Below are positions 10,528-20,685 of a DNA stretch of 53,634 nucleotides, one piece after another (position 1 is the first letter of the stretch; every line of letters starts with the position of its first letter). Made by a program: the position numbers and the translations under genes. The DNA lies in assembly GCA_033064195.1 (NCBI GenBank), contig JARBJD010000426.1, positions 1 through 53,634 on the forward strand, in the 5' to 3' direction. Source of the stretch: Blattamonas nauphoetae (lineage: Eukaryota; Preaxostyla; Oxymonadida). Below the pieces are notes generated by a model. The model saw nothing but the letters and a program-made list of their open reading frames with translations, searched no databases and was not told the origin of the DNA.

Positions 10528-10938
10528 ATGGTCAAACGCTATTTCTCAATTCAGAATTCTCACACTGCTCAATTCCCTCCTGATTTTGTTAATTCAAGAA
10601 AACAAAAATACATCTATTTCCTTGACTGTAAACTCATTCATGTGAAGTAGGAGATCGGTGATGCGTCGACAGTCATCTCCAAAGATATTCCTCAGAATTT
10701 CACAATCCATGCTGATTGGATTCAGACTGATGCCCACAATGATTCATATGTTGCTTTCTGCAACGAACAGATTGCGAAGCGAAAGAAATGGGAATTAAGT
10801 ACTCGACAATCAATAGTGAAGATCTGGTTCAAAGACAGTTCTGGTGAATCAATAGAGATGGAAACAACGGAGACAATCAATGGAAAAATAACCAAGGAGT
10901 ATTATGAATTTCTGGTTGATCTCATGTTGAAATATTGA
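10528..10938 (+). pseudogene. Small conserved protein downstream of capsid genes (Polinton A)
   Basis: About 136 codons, homologous to B 24710-25153. Begins M-V-K-R-Y-F-S-I-Q-N-S-H-T-A. The middle has a repeated I-T-I-H-G-D-W type strand and the end reads V-K-I-W-F-K-D-S-S-G-E-S-I. It appears beta-rich, so a penton-like or vertex protein is possible, but it is shorter than the single-jelly-roll penton proteins known from Polintons. It is the last gene before A's right TIR. Broken, about one break. Confidence 0.55.
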
Positions 10939-10993
10939 ATGAGGATAGAATATTTTTGAAATTGTTCATTGAAGATGGCAAAAATAACCGTCG

Positions 10994-11301
10994 AGAAGTT
11001 CCTTCCCACGTTCGTACGAGCTTCCAATAGACACCCCGATACTCCTTTGGGGATCGTTCTATCGCGATCCTTCTAAATGACTGCTGCTGGCGAAGTCCTT
11101 GAAGGGTTAAGTCTTGGGTGGGCATGATTTACGGGCACATCTAAGTGCTGCCAACATGAACCCCGGGGACAATCTTTCGATCATCCGTCTCCAATCCAAC
11201 CTCCAAATCGTTCTGCGCATCAGTCACCAGGGCACCATTTTGCCTGAGTATCTTGGAACATTACGTCGAGGGCTCTGCACTTGAACTTGTTCTGGAACTC
11301 C
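10994..11301 (-). ncRNA. Candidate structured RNA or origin block in the TIR (A copy)
   Basis: A block richer in G and C than its surroundings, almost identical to 38503-38817 in the opposite TIR, while the rest of the TIR has drifted. Visible stems include CCCC-AAAGGAGTATC-GGGG and GATCG-CGATAGAA-CGATC. One short stretch differs entirely yet stays hairpin-like: GGCA-...-TGCC here, ATTCTTT-AC-AAAGAAT in C. A class II promoter lies just upstream, facing into it. I cannot match it to any known RNA family. Confidence 0.4.
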
Positions 11302-11306
11302 TCTTC

Positions 11307-11348
11307 ATATACAAATTAAAAAATCAGAAAGTTAAAAAGTTTGACGTT
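11307..11348 (-). promoter_or_regulatory. Class II promoter copy, inner, in A's TIR
   Basis: Read on the reverse strand: AACGTCAAACTTTTT, then CTGATTTTTTAATTTGTAT, followed at once by ATGAAGAGGAG. It matches the boxes before the repeat-protein gene (38868-38911) and the polymerase gene (40353-40398) of C. Confidence 0.65.
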
Positions 11349-11499
11349 TATTTTTGGATCACCCATATCTCAAGAACTAATGCTCAGATCACGCTGAAAA
11401 CATCAGAAATGAACTCAGCAGATTGATATTGACCTTGGAAGAGGTTTGTGTGGTCAAAGCTCAAAATTGGATTTTTCAAACTTTGTCTGGATCTGCTCT

Positions 11500-11544
11500 T
11501 CATATACAAATTAAAAAATCAGAAAAGTAAAAAAGTTTGACGTT
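11500..11544 (-). promoter_or_regulatory. Class II promoter copy, outer, in A's TIR
   Basis: A second copy of the same inward-facing box, about 190 bases further out, also ending in TTTTTTAATTTGTATATG. Both copies have counterparts at equivalent places in C's TIR. Confidence 0.6.
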
Positions 11545-11853
11545 TATTTTTGGACTACCCATAACTTCTGAAATACTTCTCAGATCGCACGAAACACGTC
11601 GTATATAAACTTTTCAGACCAATATTAACCTTGTCAGAACAATTTTGGATGGTCTCAAAAATAAAGGTTAACTTTGAAAATTTCATTTTTTTATCACCTC
11701 ATATAGTGATGAAAAAAAGTGAAAAAAACAAAATCAACCAAAACAATCCACCAATACCACAGATGCATGGGGAGGTAGTGCACGTCATTCTGGTGCATTC
11801 TGAGCGTGCCCCTGCTCCGTGGACTTCGCGAAGCTTAGGCTCCTTAGAGCCGT

Positions 11854-11928
11854 TGTGGACCTGTGGACCTCCAAAAATAAAAACCAATTTAAAAAGCCGA
11901 TCCACCTGGGGCACCTGGGGCAGTCAAT
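11854..11928 (-). repeat. GTCCACAGG module, copy in A's TIR
   Basis: Tandem 9-mers (GTGGACCTG on the plus strand), then CCAAAAATAAAAACC, then paired CACCTGGGGC units ending at CAGTCAATAG. One of five related copies in the window. Confidence 0.65.
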
Positions 11929-12148
11929 AGGATTAACGAACGACTGCAAAATGATCGTACCGATTGATCTGGTCCTGGATCGACTGAAATCCATTTTTGG
12001 AGCTCATTTTATCAAAATAATGTCAGAATTAGGTCCAAAATTAATCAAAATCGAAGAGTCGACAAATGTGTGTTTTTGATGTATATCTTCATTTATTCCG
12101 TGTTAATGGCGATGTAGGTACCTATCGATTTTCGCCAACTATACTACT

Positions 12149-15100
12149 ATGAGAAACGTTGAAGCAAAAAGATTGTTCGCAGAATCCATGAATCTGACTC
12201 ACCTGAAGCCACATCAACTTACTGAACATTTTCGCAATTATCCTGGATTTGATCTTGCTTGTGATTTGGAGAAAGAAATGATTAGACACAACATCACAGT
12301 TCACATTTATGAGTTCGATGAAGACAAGAAGAAGTATTTCCTCAGTCAATCATACATCAACGAGAATGATGACGCAAGAGTTTTCCCACTTCTGATGATT
12401 CCACTCACAGCCACACTCGTCCATGTGATGTTCATTGTTGATCCTGAGAAAACCACTGGATACAAGCTCTGTCCATATTGTCAATCAAGAGGATTCCAAG
12501 TGAAGAATAAGAACAACAGCAGAGATTTTGAGAAGCATCTCAGAGAGTGCAAAGAGCTTGATGGAAAACATGTGAAGAAGATCTCACTTGATAAAACTCC
12601 AAGACCATATGTTCCACACATCCTCAATAATAGAACTTATGAATTTCTGATGGCACACAAAAGACAAGCCGAATTCAAACCAACACAATACTACATCACA
12701 TATGATTTCGAAACAATGGAAGATCTCATTCTTGACAACTTGTTCTCTGATGACAATACACAATTGATCTCACATCTTAAACCACTCTCTATTGCATCAG
12801 CGATTAAAACAAAATCAGGAGTGAAGTCAATCTACTTTGACCTTCGAGATGGAAAGGACTTCGTGAAGCAATGGATCAGACAACTATTCAAACACGCAGA
12901 GACGGTTCGAGAGGACAACTACTACGATGACCCAGAGATTCCCTCACTAAATGAAGTCAGTGTGATTGGTTTCAACAGTTCCAGATTCGACATCAATCTC
13001 ATATTCCGTGATCCCGTAGACAAGGATTGGAAAGTGGTGAGCTTCCTTGGATCAACAACAAAGTACAAACAAGTATTGATCAGACATGAGAAAACACAAC
13101 AGGTTCTTCGATTCATTGATATGATGTCTTACACTGGACCAACGACTCTGGATAATGCAGCCAAAGCTTTCGGAGGAAACACCACACTCCAGAAATCATT
13201 CTTTGCTTACGAATCCTTCGACTCATCAGACTACGACACAGTACTGAGCAAACAAGAACCATTCTCCAAGGATGAATTCTACTCCAGTCTGAACAACAGT
13301 GAAATGTCCGATAGTGATTACCAAATGTACCTTGATGATTGGAACAAGCAAGGATTCAAGAACAGATGGGAATATCTGAAATTCTACAACATCAGAGACG
13401 TCGAACGCATGATTGCACCACTGGACAATCTCATTGCTCTGAACTTTCAATACAAAGTGGACATGTTGCACAATCTCTCACTGTCAGCAAATGCTTCAGC
13501 AATCAAATATGCATGCGCATACAAGGATTTTGATATTGATGATGACTTCAATGGAGTGGATCAATCTGGTGAAATAAAAATCACAAAGCAATACTGGAAG
13601 TACAAGGTTGCATCGTACATTTATCAAGACCAGAAAGCTCATCGCAATACTGACAAAAATGTCACAGAAGCAGACTATGATTGGTTTGTTCAACAGTGCA
13701 AGAGAGTGTGCTACATCTGCAAAAGTCACTTCTCACAAGCAGTAAGACCAACACTGGATCGAATCGACAATTCGAAAGGACATTCAAAAGAGAACGTGAA
13801 GATCTGCTGTGATTACTGCAACCCCTACAAGTCAGACAAAGATGAACATCTCACAAGATTGAGAATTCAACTGAAGAAGTATTGCATCTGGAAATCACTT
13901 CCAATGACTCTGACACACGAGCAGACCTATCACAAGTTGAGAGCAGCAGTGACTGGTGGATTATCGAATGTTCAACATCGACAGAATATCAAAGACGTGA
14001 CACCAATCAATCACTTCAAGTTCGAAAACGGTAAGGTTATTTCCACTGATACAGAACATAAAATGACACATGTCTGTGTTGACTTTAATTCACTTTATCC
14101 AAGTGCTTTCTCGTCAATCAAGAACAAGAACAATCCATACACCAAACACAGAATGTACATGCCAGGAAGATGTTTTTTCACTGCAACATCTGATAAAGAA
14201 TGTCGTGAGATCATCGAGAACAAGAATCAGAAGACATTGTTTGTTGCAGAATTGAAGGGACACATCGACGAGAAGTACATTAATGATTTCATTAACTTCC
14301 CACCAATCTTCAGGAACATAGTGGTCAATACAACAGAAGAAAACATTGGAGAGAAGACTTATTCGTTGATGAAGAAACATGGATTGAAGACTGATGACAA
14401 ACAAAGAAAGCTGACCCAACTCTTGAGCACACACGATCAGTATATGTTCTTTTCGACATACTATCTGTGGTTCCTCATCGACTATTGCCACTTCATTGTC
14501 GACGACATCAAGAGTGTGATGGTGTTCTCGAGACATGCTGGATTTGAACCATTTGTGACCTCATTTATGAATGACAGAATAGAAGCAATGAAGGTTGGAA
14601 ACAAAGGAAAGGAACAATTCTGTAAGACGAACTTGAATGGAAGTTACGGATATGATGGAATGAACACTGAGAAATACAACTCAATCACAATATGCAATGA
14701 GAAGAGAACATACTTGAAGCAAATGATGAAAGGATTTGTGGCAACAAGAGAGATCAATGAGGACAACTATATCGTGATTGAAGACAGAGAGAAAGCATCC
14801 TGCAGGACATGTCTGCAAGAAGCAGTATTCACATTCGACAATGCCAAGTTCTGGTATCTGAACTTCATCTACAACTTCATGTACAAATGCCTAGACATGA
14901 ACAAGATCCATTACTGTGAGGGAGATACTGACTCTGCATATTGGGCGATTAGTGGAGATCCAAATGCAGGTATTCATCAACAATTTGAACACGTGATTGC
15001 TGACAAAGAATTCTATGATGCACACAAATATGAATGGTTTCCCAATCCAGAAAAAGGTGTCGATGATGAGAAGAAGTTGTTGGGATTAGCAATTGAGAAG

Positions 15101-15427
15101 GAAGGTGAACAGATGATCTGTCTTGCACCTAAGTGTTACTCACTAGATGAGAAATGCAAAATCAAAGGAGTGTCACTGAAGAAAACAAATATCACAAGCG
15201 ACGATTATGTGAAGTGCCTGAATGGAGAGAAAACTGTGACCACAACACTGAACTTTCAAACAAGAAGAGTTCATTCTGACGATGACAGCAATGGATTTGA
15301 GATTGCGAAAATACAACAACAGAAACTCAGTCTCAGTGGAATTCATCTAAAGGCAATCGTCCTAGACAATGAATCATGTCCTCCATTCATTCATGGACTG
15401 AAAGCAACTGATTTTCAAATCGAATAA
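12149..15427 (+). CDS. Protein-primed DNA polymerase B with HNH insertion (Polinton B)
   Basis: Family B protein-primed DNA polymerase, open for 1092 codons. Domains in order: an OTU-like remnant (1-100, V-H-V-M-F); a C2HC zinc finger (108-134); 3'-5' exonuclease motifs Y-D-F-E-T (D186, E188), F-N-S-S-R-F-D (D281) and Y-N-I-R-D (413-417); an HNH-like zinc module (521-557: C-Y-I-C, L-D-R-I-D-N-S-K-G-H, C-C-D-Y-C); palm motif A D-F-N-S-L-Y-P-S (645-652); motif B K-T-N-L-N-G-S-Y-G (826-834); motif C G-D-T-D-S (925-929). The gene starts flush with A's end, so the ATG used here is internal to the family's normal length; C keeps a further ~285 upstream residues. Integrase follows 23 bases later. 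Confidence 0.93.
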   Translation: MRNVEAKRLFAESMNLTHLKPHQLTEHFRNYPGFDLACDLEKEMIRHNITVHIYEFDEDKKKYFLSQSYINENDDARVFPLLMIPLTATLVHVMFIVDPEKTTGYKLCPYCQSRGFQVKNKNNSRDFEKHLRECKELDGKHVKKISLDKTPRPYVPHILNNRTYEFLMAHKRQAEFKPTQYYITYDFETMEDLILDNLFSDDNTQLISHLKPLSIASAIKTKSGVKSIYFDLRDGKDFVKQWIRQLFKHAETVREDNYYDDPEIPSLNEVSVIGFNSSRFDINLIFRDPVDKDWKVVSFLGSTTKYKQVLIRHEKTQQVLRFIDMMSYTGPTTLDNAAKAFGGNTTLQKSFFAYESFDSSDYDTVLSKQEPFSKDEFYSSLNNSEMSDSDYQMYLDDWNKQGFKNRWEYLKFYNIRDVERMIAPLDNLIALNFQYKVDMLHNLSLSANASAIKYACAYKDFDIDDDFNGVDQSGEIKITKQYWKYKVASYIYQDQKAHRNTDKNVTEADYDWFVQQCKRVCYICKSHFSQAVRPTLDRIDNSKGHSKENVKICCDYCNPYKSDKDEHLTRLRIQLKKYCIWKSLPMTLTHEQTYHKLRAAVTGGLSNVQHRQNIKDVTPINHFKFENGKVISTDTEHKMTHVCVDFNSLYPSAFSSIKNKNNPYTKHRMYMPGRCFFTATSDKECREIIENKNQKTLFVAELKGHIDEKYINDFINFPPIFRNIVVNTTEENIGEKTYSLMKKHGLKTDDKQRKLTQLLSTHDQYMFFSTYYLWFLIDYCHFIVDDIKSVMVFSRHAGFEPFVTSFMNDRIEAMKVGNKGKEQFCKTNLNGSYGYDGMNTEKYNSITICNEKRTYLKQMMKGFVATREINEDNYIVIEDREKASCRTCLQEAVFTFDNAKFWYLNFIYNFMYKCLDMNKIHYCEGDTDSAYWAISGDPNAGIHQQFEHVIADKEFYDAHKYEWFPNPEKGVDDEKKLLGLAIEKEGEQMICLAPKCYSLDEKCKIKGVSLKKTNITSDDYVKCLNGEKTVTTTLNFQTRRVHSDDDSNGFEIAKIQQQKLSLSGIHLKAIVLDNESCPPFIHGLKATDFQIE

Positions 15428-15450
15428 ACTCAAACTTTATTTTTGAAGAA

Positions 15451-17410
15451 ATGAATACACGACAGATTAATACTTTAGTGAATAGACTTCTTCGGTGTAC
15501 ACAGCATTCTAAAAACGAAATAGTCGAAAAGAAATGGACTTTAACTCACGTTTTACCTGTCTATCATGGCGCTGATTCTAATGGACCATTCGATGGAAAT
15601 GATGAAACATACTTCGAGGATTGGTTCAATGGAGGTTTCTCTCCTGAATTATCACTACCTGATGGAAGAAGAGTAGTTCAACAATTTGTAAGCAACTTCC
15701 TAGGACTTCGGATTCGGGATAGCACTGCTAAACTTGCATACGAAGCATATCAATTTTATCATCACGATGTGAATCAGGGAGTGATTTTTTCACCACGGAT
15801 TCGAAGGCCTGCAGAGGCAAGACCAATACCAATTCCAGTGCAAAGACCAATAGCAATAGAATCACCTGAATCTCCAATTATACCTGGACAGATGAGAAAC
15901 TTGAAATCAATGGGGTTTGAAGATGAATATCCAATGAAGGAGATGAGATTTGAAGAGGAGGATGATGATATCTTTATTCCCAATCCACCAATGTCAATCA
16001 GAACAACTGCGTCCAAACACCCTGTGAGAGAGATCAGACACTACGAACCAACTCTCCGCCCAGGAGGGCTCGAAGCCTTTAGCATGACGACACAGCAAGT
16101 TCTCAATAAGTTGGCACAGATGAAAGGATTGTTTGATCATCAACAGAGAAACGATTCAGAAGATGAACAAATCAAAGCTGAGAACTCAATAATGAATAAT
16201 CAAAAGCAAATGGAACACTTCATTACATCACACATGCTGGATTCAAATAAAATGAACAGAGACACATTTGTTCGAGCCTCAATTAACAGAACTATTGCGA
16301 ACGATGATCTTAACTTCATTCTGACTCACACAAAACAAATACCATTCGGAGGAAGATCATTTCAGGATTGGTATGAGGAATTTGATCACAGATGGAGTGT
16401 TGCACATCCGAGGAAAATCCAGAGAGAAAAAGGAGGTGATAGAATGAGAATTGATCCACCAATGATTCCTAAAACAACGGAAAAAATAGTGTATCCATTT
16501 CGATCAAAGATGCAGTTCATGACGAAATCAATTACTGGAGATCCACAGAAGACATCAGACAGAAAGGTTCCACAGAATTGTGATCGACCATTCTTTTCTC
16601 CCAAGTTCGGATCATGGGAAATTGATCTCGTTTTCATCCAATCACCAACGTCGAAAACAGTTCTTCAGATTTACCTCTTTGCCATCAACGTCTACACAAA
16701 ATACCTGGTTGTGATTCCAGTTCTGGATAAATCATTTAAGCAAAGTTAAGACTGCAATCAATAATCTGATTAATCATCGTGGAGTTAGCGTCAACAACAT
16801 TCGTGGTGATGGAGAAGCAGCATGGACAAGTGGAGAAGCATCAACGTATTTTAAGAATCAGAAAGTCAGCACGTATTTCACAAGCTCACCATTCACAAAT
16901 CACAACAGAATTGTCGATCGAGTGATCAGAACAATCAGAGATGGATTCCAAGACAATGCGACACAAATGGCAAATCATTCACTGATGAATCAGATGGTGG
17001 AATACTACAACATGACTCCTCATCGAGCGTACTGGAACAAGTTCACTCCATAGCAAGCACAAAACAATAGAGAAATCGAAGCACTGTATATCTCCAGTTG
17101 TGAAGAACAATTAAAGAATATCCAACGACAGCAGACATCACAGATGTTATGGAAATACAAACCAGGAAACATATTGCTGATTCACCTTGATTTAAACAAG
17201 ACAGTTGCTAAGTTTCAGAAGAAACGAAGGCAGTTTCAATTCGTTAGGAAATTCATCGAATACAAACACGGTAATGTTGTAGCTACATTACTGAATGGTC
17301 TCACTTGTCTATCGAAAGTGGTCTACGTTCCAATCCAACACACCAAGTTCCATGCAGACTCAATTGATGATTTAACTCCAGAGTTCATTGCTGAGTTCGG
17401 TCTATTCTGA
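15451..17410 (+). pseudogene. Polinton integrase (Polinton B)
   Basis: Same architecture as A's copy: acidic N-terminal ~270 residues, RNase H-like core (S-W-E-I-D-L-V-F, R-G-D-G-E-A-A-W, R-I-V-D-R-V-I-R-T), then an SH3-like basic end (K-K-R-R-Q-F-Q-F-V). Start chosen at the ATG after ACTTTATTTTTGAAGA. Differences from A are mostly at third codon positions, so both copies evolved under selection before decaying. Broken, about two breaks. Confidence 0.88.
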
Positions 17411-17478
17411 CCTCAGAACTTCGTTCGCTTCAATTTAGCGTAGTTTCGAAATTGTTTCAGATATTTTTTTTCACTTAA

Positions 17479-17837
17479 ATGACATCACTGAAAATATTCG
17501 AACCGTTTGATCCAGAACAGAAAGAGTTCACAAACATCCACGACTTTCAAAGATACTTGGAGAAGAATAGAAAGGAACTGAATGAGTACACAACACAGAA
17601 ACTGATTAGGATGATCCAAATTGATGGATATCGAATACAAAAAGAAGAGGCGAGATAGCACTGAGGAAACGATATGTGGATGCTTCAGCTTCTCCTAATT
17701 CACTCTCGATTGATCAAAGATTATCAGACATTGAAGAATCAATTCGAACACTAACAGATACTCTCAGCATGAGGCTTCGAAGTCTTGACGAGACCATCAA
17801 CAACCTTATTCAAGAGTTAACGGACAGTTCGGTTTAA
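17479..17837 (+). pseudogene. Small coiled-coil protein (Polinton B)
   Basis: Counterpart of A 3304-3687, starting after ATATTTTTTTTCAC. It opens with a single E-P-F-D-P-E unit where A has three related units, then E-K-N-R-K-E-L-N-E-Y and a heptad-like helical end. The 3' end overlaps the ATPase gene by about 20 bases, as in A. Broken, about one or two breaks. Function unknown. Confidence 0.65.
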
Positions 17838-18662
17838 ACCTTCTTTGTTGATCTCCGTCAGTGCTACTCCATCAGAATTGTATCGAAGAATAATTGCTTC
17901 ACACTTTTGTTTTCGTTGATAGATATTCCAGAAGTGTCGAATATCAATTGGTGAGTTCAACTGAGGATAGACTCGACTGATTCGTTCTTTGTTGAATCCT
18001 CCAAAGATCCACATTGAATCAATGTTTGATTTCATGTCTGCTGACAAACTGAAGAGCTCATGCATCGTCAGAAAGAATGTGAATTTCGGTTGTCGATTCT
18101 CCAGTAACAAGTCCATCATTGTCATTCTATTTTTGGATGTTCTGCGTTCTCCAAGGATTCTGCGACAGTCATCAAGAAGGATAATCGTTTGGAGATTCTT
18201 CATTGAGAAGTCATCAATGTAAAGTGAGTCAAAGAGATCCTCTCTGCATTCATCAGTAATTCGATCTTGCCATTGATTGTCAATGATCTCTTCATATGCA
18301 GCTTTCGATTCAGAGAGTTCCAAAAGAAAAGGAAGTGCTTCATCATATTTGACTTTCACATAAGGAACATTCAGTATTGGTTTGAATTTATCGAATGTAG
18401 GATCAATGTTCTTGTCAGTCACGAAGACAAAGAGGTGGAACAGTTCATTCCTAACTCGAACATTCTGGAGCTTGGCAACCTCTCGAAGAGCATTGAATGT
18501 TTTCCCACTTCCTCTGTTTCCCACGAGGACATTGACACTATTGCGATTGAAATTTAGGTCTGGATGTATTTGTGATTGCACTTCATGAGAAATATTCCGA
18601 TTTGATGCTTCACTCAATTTTGCATTCACATATGCCGTTAATGATTGATTCGATTTGTTCAT
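17817..18662 (-). CDS. FtsK/HerA-type genome-packaging ATPase (Polinton B)
   Basis: Open frame of 281 codons. Walker A is G-N-R-G-S-G-K-T (48-55); Walker B is I-I-L-L-D-D (160-165). Downstream, T-M-H-E-L-F-S-L-S and W-I-F-G-G-F-N-K resemble the sensor region of A32-like ATPases. The product should drive DNA packaging at the capsid vertex. Length is normal for Polinton ATPases. The gene is divergent from the following virion gene and convergent with the coil gene. This is the best-preserved copy in the window. Confidence 0.92.
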   Translation of the reverse strand: MNKSNQSLTAYVNAKLSEASNRNISHEVQSQIHPDLNFNRNSVNVLVGNRGSGKTFNALREVAKLQNVRVRNELFHLFVFVTDKNIDPTFDKFKPILNVPYVKVKYDEALPFLLELSESKAAYEEIIDNQWQDRITDECREDLFDSLYIDDFSMKNLQTIILLDDCRRILGERRTSKNRMTMMDLLLENRQPKFTFFLTMHELFSLSADMKSNIDSMWIFGGFNKERISRVYPQLNSPIDIRHFWNIYQRKQKCEAIILRYNSDGVALTEINKEGLNRTVR

Positions 18663-18715
18663 TTGTGATTTAACTCTAATTAAAATATACTTTTGGTTTT
18701 TTTATTTTGTATGAA
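18663..18715. promoter_or_regulatory. Divergent promoter region, ATPase / virion gene (B)
   Basis: A 53-bp spacer. Rightward it has GGTTTTTTTATTTTG before the ATG at 18716. Leftward it has TATATTTTAATTAGAG before the ATPase start. The pair matches 4513-4573, so both boxes are conserved in sequence and position. Confidence 0.6.
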
Positions 18716-19680
18716 ATGTCAATGATACCACAGATTGTGTACAACCAACCACAAAGAAAAACAAGAGAGAAGAAACCAAAAATGAGATACGCAGCAGAGA
18801 CACAAGCTGCAATGAAAAGAATCTTCGCTGACGATGATATTCAAACCAGACGGAACGATGCCCTCAGTAGCTATCCATCAGCGCTTGTGAACATCAAGAG
18901 AACTGGACAGAATTGGACTGTTCTAATGGAACAACATGGAAGAATCCCAGACGTCATGGTCTACGACAATGATACGAAAGATTTGATTGCAGTCAATGGA
19001 GCCATGCTTGCACCATACAATAGTAGACCAGTCAAAGAGACATACTACGCAATGAATCCAACACCAGACAAGAGAAGACAGACATCATATACAGCATTTA
19101 ATCGCCAATTCGGAAGGAAAATCCAAGCTTCACACTCTAATTTCCTCAAGAATGGATCATACGATTTCCCATCCAATTATCGAGACATCAGCTACGCAGA
19201 TATGCAAACACAAAGATCACAACAACCTGATGCAATAATGAAGAAAGCAGTTGGTGACTTCATGACAACAATATTGGGAATTACTCGTGCCAGTCGAGAT
19301 AATCCAGCAGATCTTGAGAAACATGTCTTAGACAATTTGGTGTTCAATTCAAGTCAATCGAAAGTAGCATCATTAATGTGGGACAAATGGCTTGAAGAAC
19401 ATCTTTAAGATTCGACAGTACCAACAAAGGACATCAGAGAATGAAGAAAAGAAAGGATTTCAAGGAGCAGGTGTATCCACAGTTTCTAGATTTTATCACA
19501 AGTCAAGAAGATTTGCCAACATTCCTTGGTAGACACAATGCTGACATTGCATCAGAGATTAGTACTCTGACACGCAAAGCATATACAACGAGAACAGATG
19601 ATGATATCAGTGGATTCCAATCTTCGAATATGCCAGCTTACTCTCAATATGTTCAGTAACAGAAAGAAAAGAGTGATTAA
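18716..19680 (+). pseudogene. Conserved virion-cluster protein, unknown (Polinton B)
   Basis: Counterpart of A 4574-5527. The ATG at 18716 (M-S-M-I-P-Q-I-V) sits at the usual distance from the T-rich box; an M-I-P-Q start six bases later would align equally well with A. Basic N-terminus (R-K-T-R-E-K-K-P-K), conserved A-M-L-A-P-Y-N-S-R-P block, helical second half (L-M-W-D-K-W-L-E-E). No recognised domain. Broken, about two or three breaks, mostly towards the end. Confidence 0.62.
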
Positions 19681-19717
19681 AAACATTAATATATATTTTT
19701 TATTTTTATAGAAAGTG

Positions 19718-20311
19718 ATGCAACCAATTCTAAGTTGTCAATTTACGAAACACACAAGTTCTTCTTCAGTCCCAACATCAATCACCAACAATGTCATCAT
19801 CGATAACAAAGGATCCAATTCTGGAAGATCGAAACTCGAAGATCGGAATGAACCAAGTGCTAATGTTGAACTAGAGACTGTTCCAGGTGCTTACGATCCA
19901 CCACTGGATACCTATCCATCAGCTCCAATTCAGAGTCGTTCTATTCCACTCCGAGAATATACATCAAACATTTCAGCATTCAAATATCAGTTAGTGCTCG
20001 TCTACAAAAATGCATTTGCTTGTGAAAAGAAACTACTGAATAACCTCATTGAACCATCAAAGAAACTGATCACAAACCAAAGTGATTTATGTGCACTGAT
20101 TGCGACACTAACAGGAATCAATGATGTGGTGATTGAATTGGATGATCTGTCAACAAAATGTTCATGCATTAATTCACTCCCAATCTTTCGAACCATATTC
20201 AAGATCCTTGTTGGTGGCAAAGACATGAGTATCGCCTTCAATGAAGCTTACAACACAATCCTCAATTATGGAATTTCATTGACAAAGGCAATTCCTCGTT
20301 CGAAAAATTAA
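19718..20311 (+). CDS. Conserved virion-cluster protein, unknown (Polinton B)
   Basis: Open frame of 197 codons, counterpart of A 5565-6152. Disordered Ser/Pro-rich start, then a helical body containing A-C-E-K-K-L-L-N-N-L and L-C-A-L-I-A-T-L-T-G-I-N. The leader ATATTTTTTATTTTTATAG is identical to A's and the first 20 codons are nearly so, while the middle drifts. Being open in both copies, it is probably a needed virion component. Family unknown. Confidence 0.7.
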   Translation: MQPILSCQFTKHTSSSSVPTSITNNVIIDNKGSNSGRSKLEDRNEPSANVELETVPGAYDPPLDTYPSAPIQSRSIPLREYTSNISAFKYQLVLVYKNAFACEKKLLNNLIEPSKKLITNQSDLCALIATLTGINDVVIELDDLSTKCSCINSLPIFRTIFKILVGGKDMSIAFNEAYNTILNYGISLTKAIPRSKN

Positions 20312-20320
20312 TGAATTGTA

Positions 20321-20332
20321 TTTTTTATTTTT
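20321..20332 (+). promoter_or_regulatory. Class I T-rich box before MAPG gene 1 (B)
   Basis: TTTTTTATTTTT, 6 bases before the ATG at 20339. Sequence and spacing are identical to A's 6170-6181. Confidence 0.7.
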
Positions 20333-20338
20333 ACATAA

Positions 20339-20647
20339 ATGGCACCAGGAAGTTTCAACAAACTCAAAAATATCGGCAAGCAATTCTTTCAATTCATCAA
20401 ACCTCTAGCTCCAACATTACTACAAGTCGGTGGTGGATTGCTCTCACAAACGAACAGTAAATTCGGACAAACAGCAGGTGGGATACTCAATGGATGAGGA
20501 GGAATGATGGACGTTTATCAACAAAATAAGGCGATCAATCGTCAACAAAAACTACAGATGATCGAGTACGAACCACCTCGAAATGGACGATTCTCTAATG
20601 ATGATATGCCACTCTCGTCAAATTCCAAAATTCAATTCAAAGGATAA
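20339..20647 (+). pseudogene. MAPG protein 1 (Polinton B)
   Basis: About 102 codons. The first ~45 residues (M-A-P-G-S-F-N-K-L-K) are nearly identical to A's 6188-6529. The polar tail is shorter. Broken, about one break. Same proposed role: small membrane-active or minor virion protein, by layout only. Confidence 0.62.
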
Positions 20648-20685
20648 TCATTCACTAGTAATTAGATTTTTTTATTTTTCCTAAA

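Larger units (their letters stand above)
1..12148 (+). mobile_element. Polinton A, right part, with right TIR
   Basis: This is the right-hand part of a Polinton (Maverick): end of the protein-primed polymerase, integrase, coil protein, reverse-strand ATPase, virion genes and a right TIR. The left part lies outside the window. The TIR (about 10979-12148) matches 37058-38838 in opposite orientation, and both outer ends share an AGTAGT start read inward, so the end at 12148 is well placed. The element is broken, with roughly seven to nine breaks across its genes. Most frames are open and virion genes are about 80-85% identical to B by eye, so decay looks recent while the A/B split is older. Confidence 0.85.
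10979..12148 (-). repeat. Right terminal inverted repeat of Polinton A
   Basis: About 1.17 kb that reappears inverted at 37058-38838. Read from the outer end it starts AGTAGTATAGTTGG. It holds two inward-facing copies of the class II promoter, a near-identical 0.3-kb block at its inner end and one copy of a GTCCACAGG-bearing module. Outside the inner block, identity to C's copy is clearly lower (perhaps 80-90% by eye). B's polymerase frame begins at the very next base. Confidence 0.85.

Noticed and set aside
10922-11125. 67-codon frame in the TIR (M-P-T-Q-D-L-T-L-Q-G), also at 38692-38901
   Set aside because: DNA is almost identical in both copies, so there is no codon-level evidence, and no promoter box lies at its start. 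The block is better treated as a possible RNA or origin.
14114-14536. Reverse-strand 140-codon frame opposite the polymerase, with relatives at 104-430 and 43468-43845
   Set aside because: It mirrors a well-conserved sense gene; the shared residues follow from polymerase conservation. No promoter box faces it.
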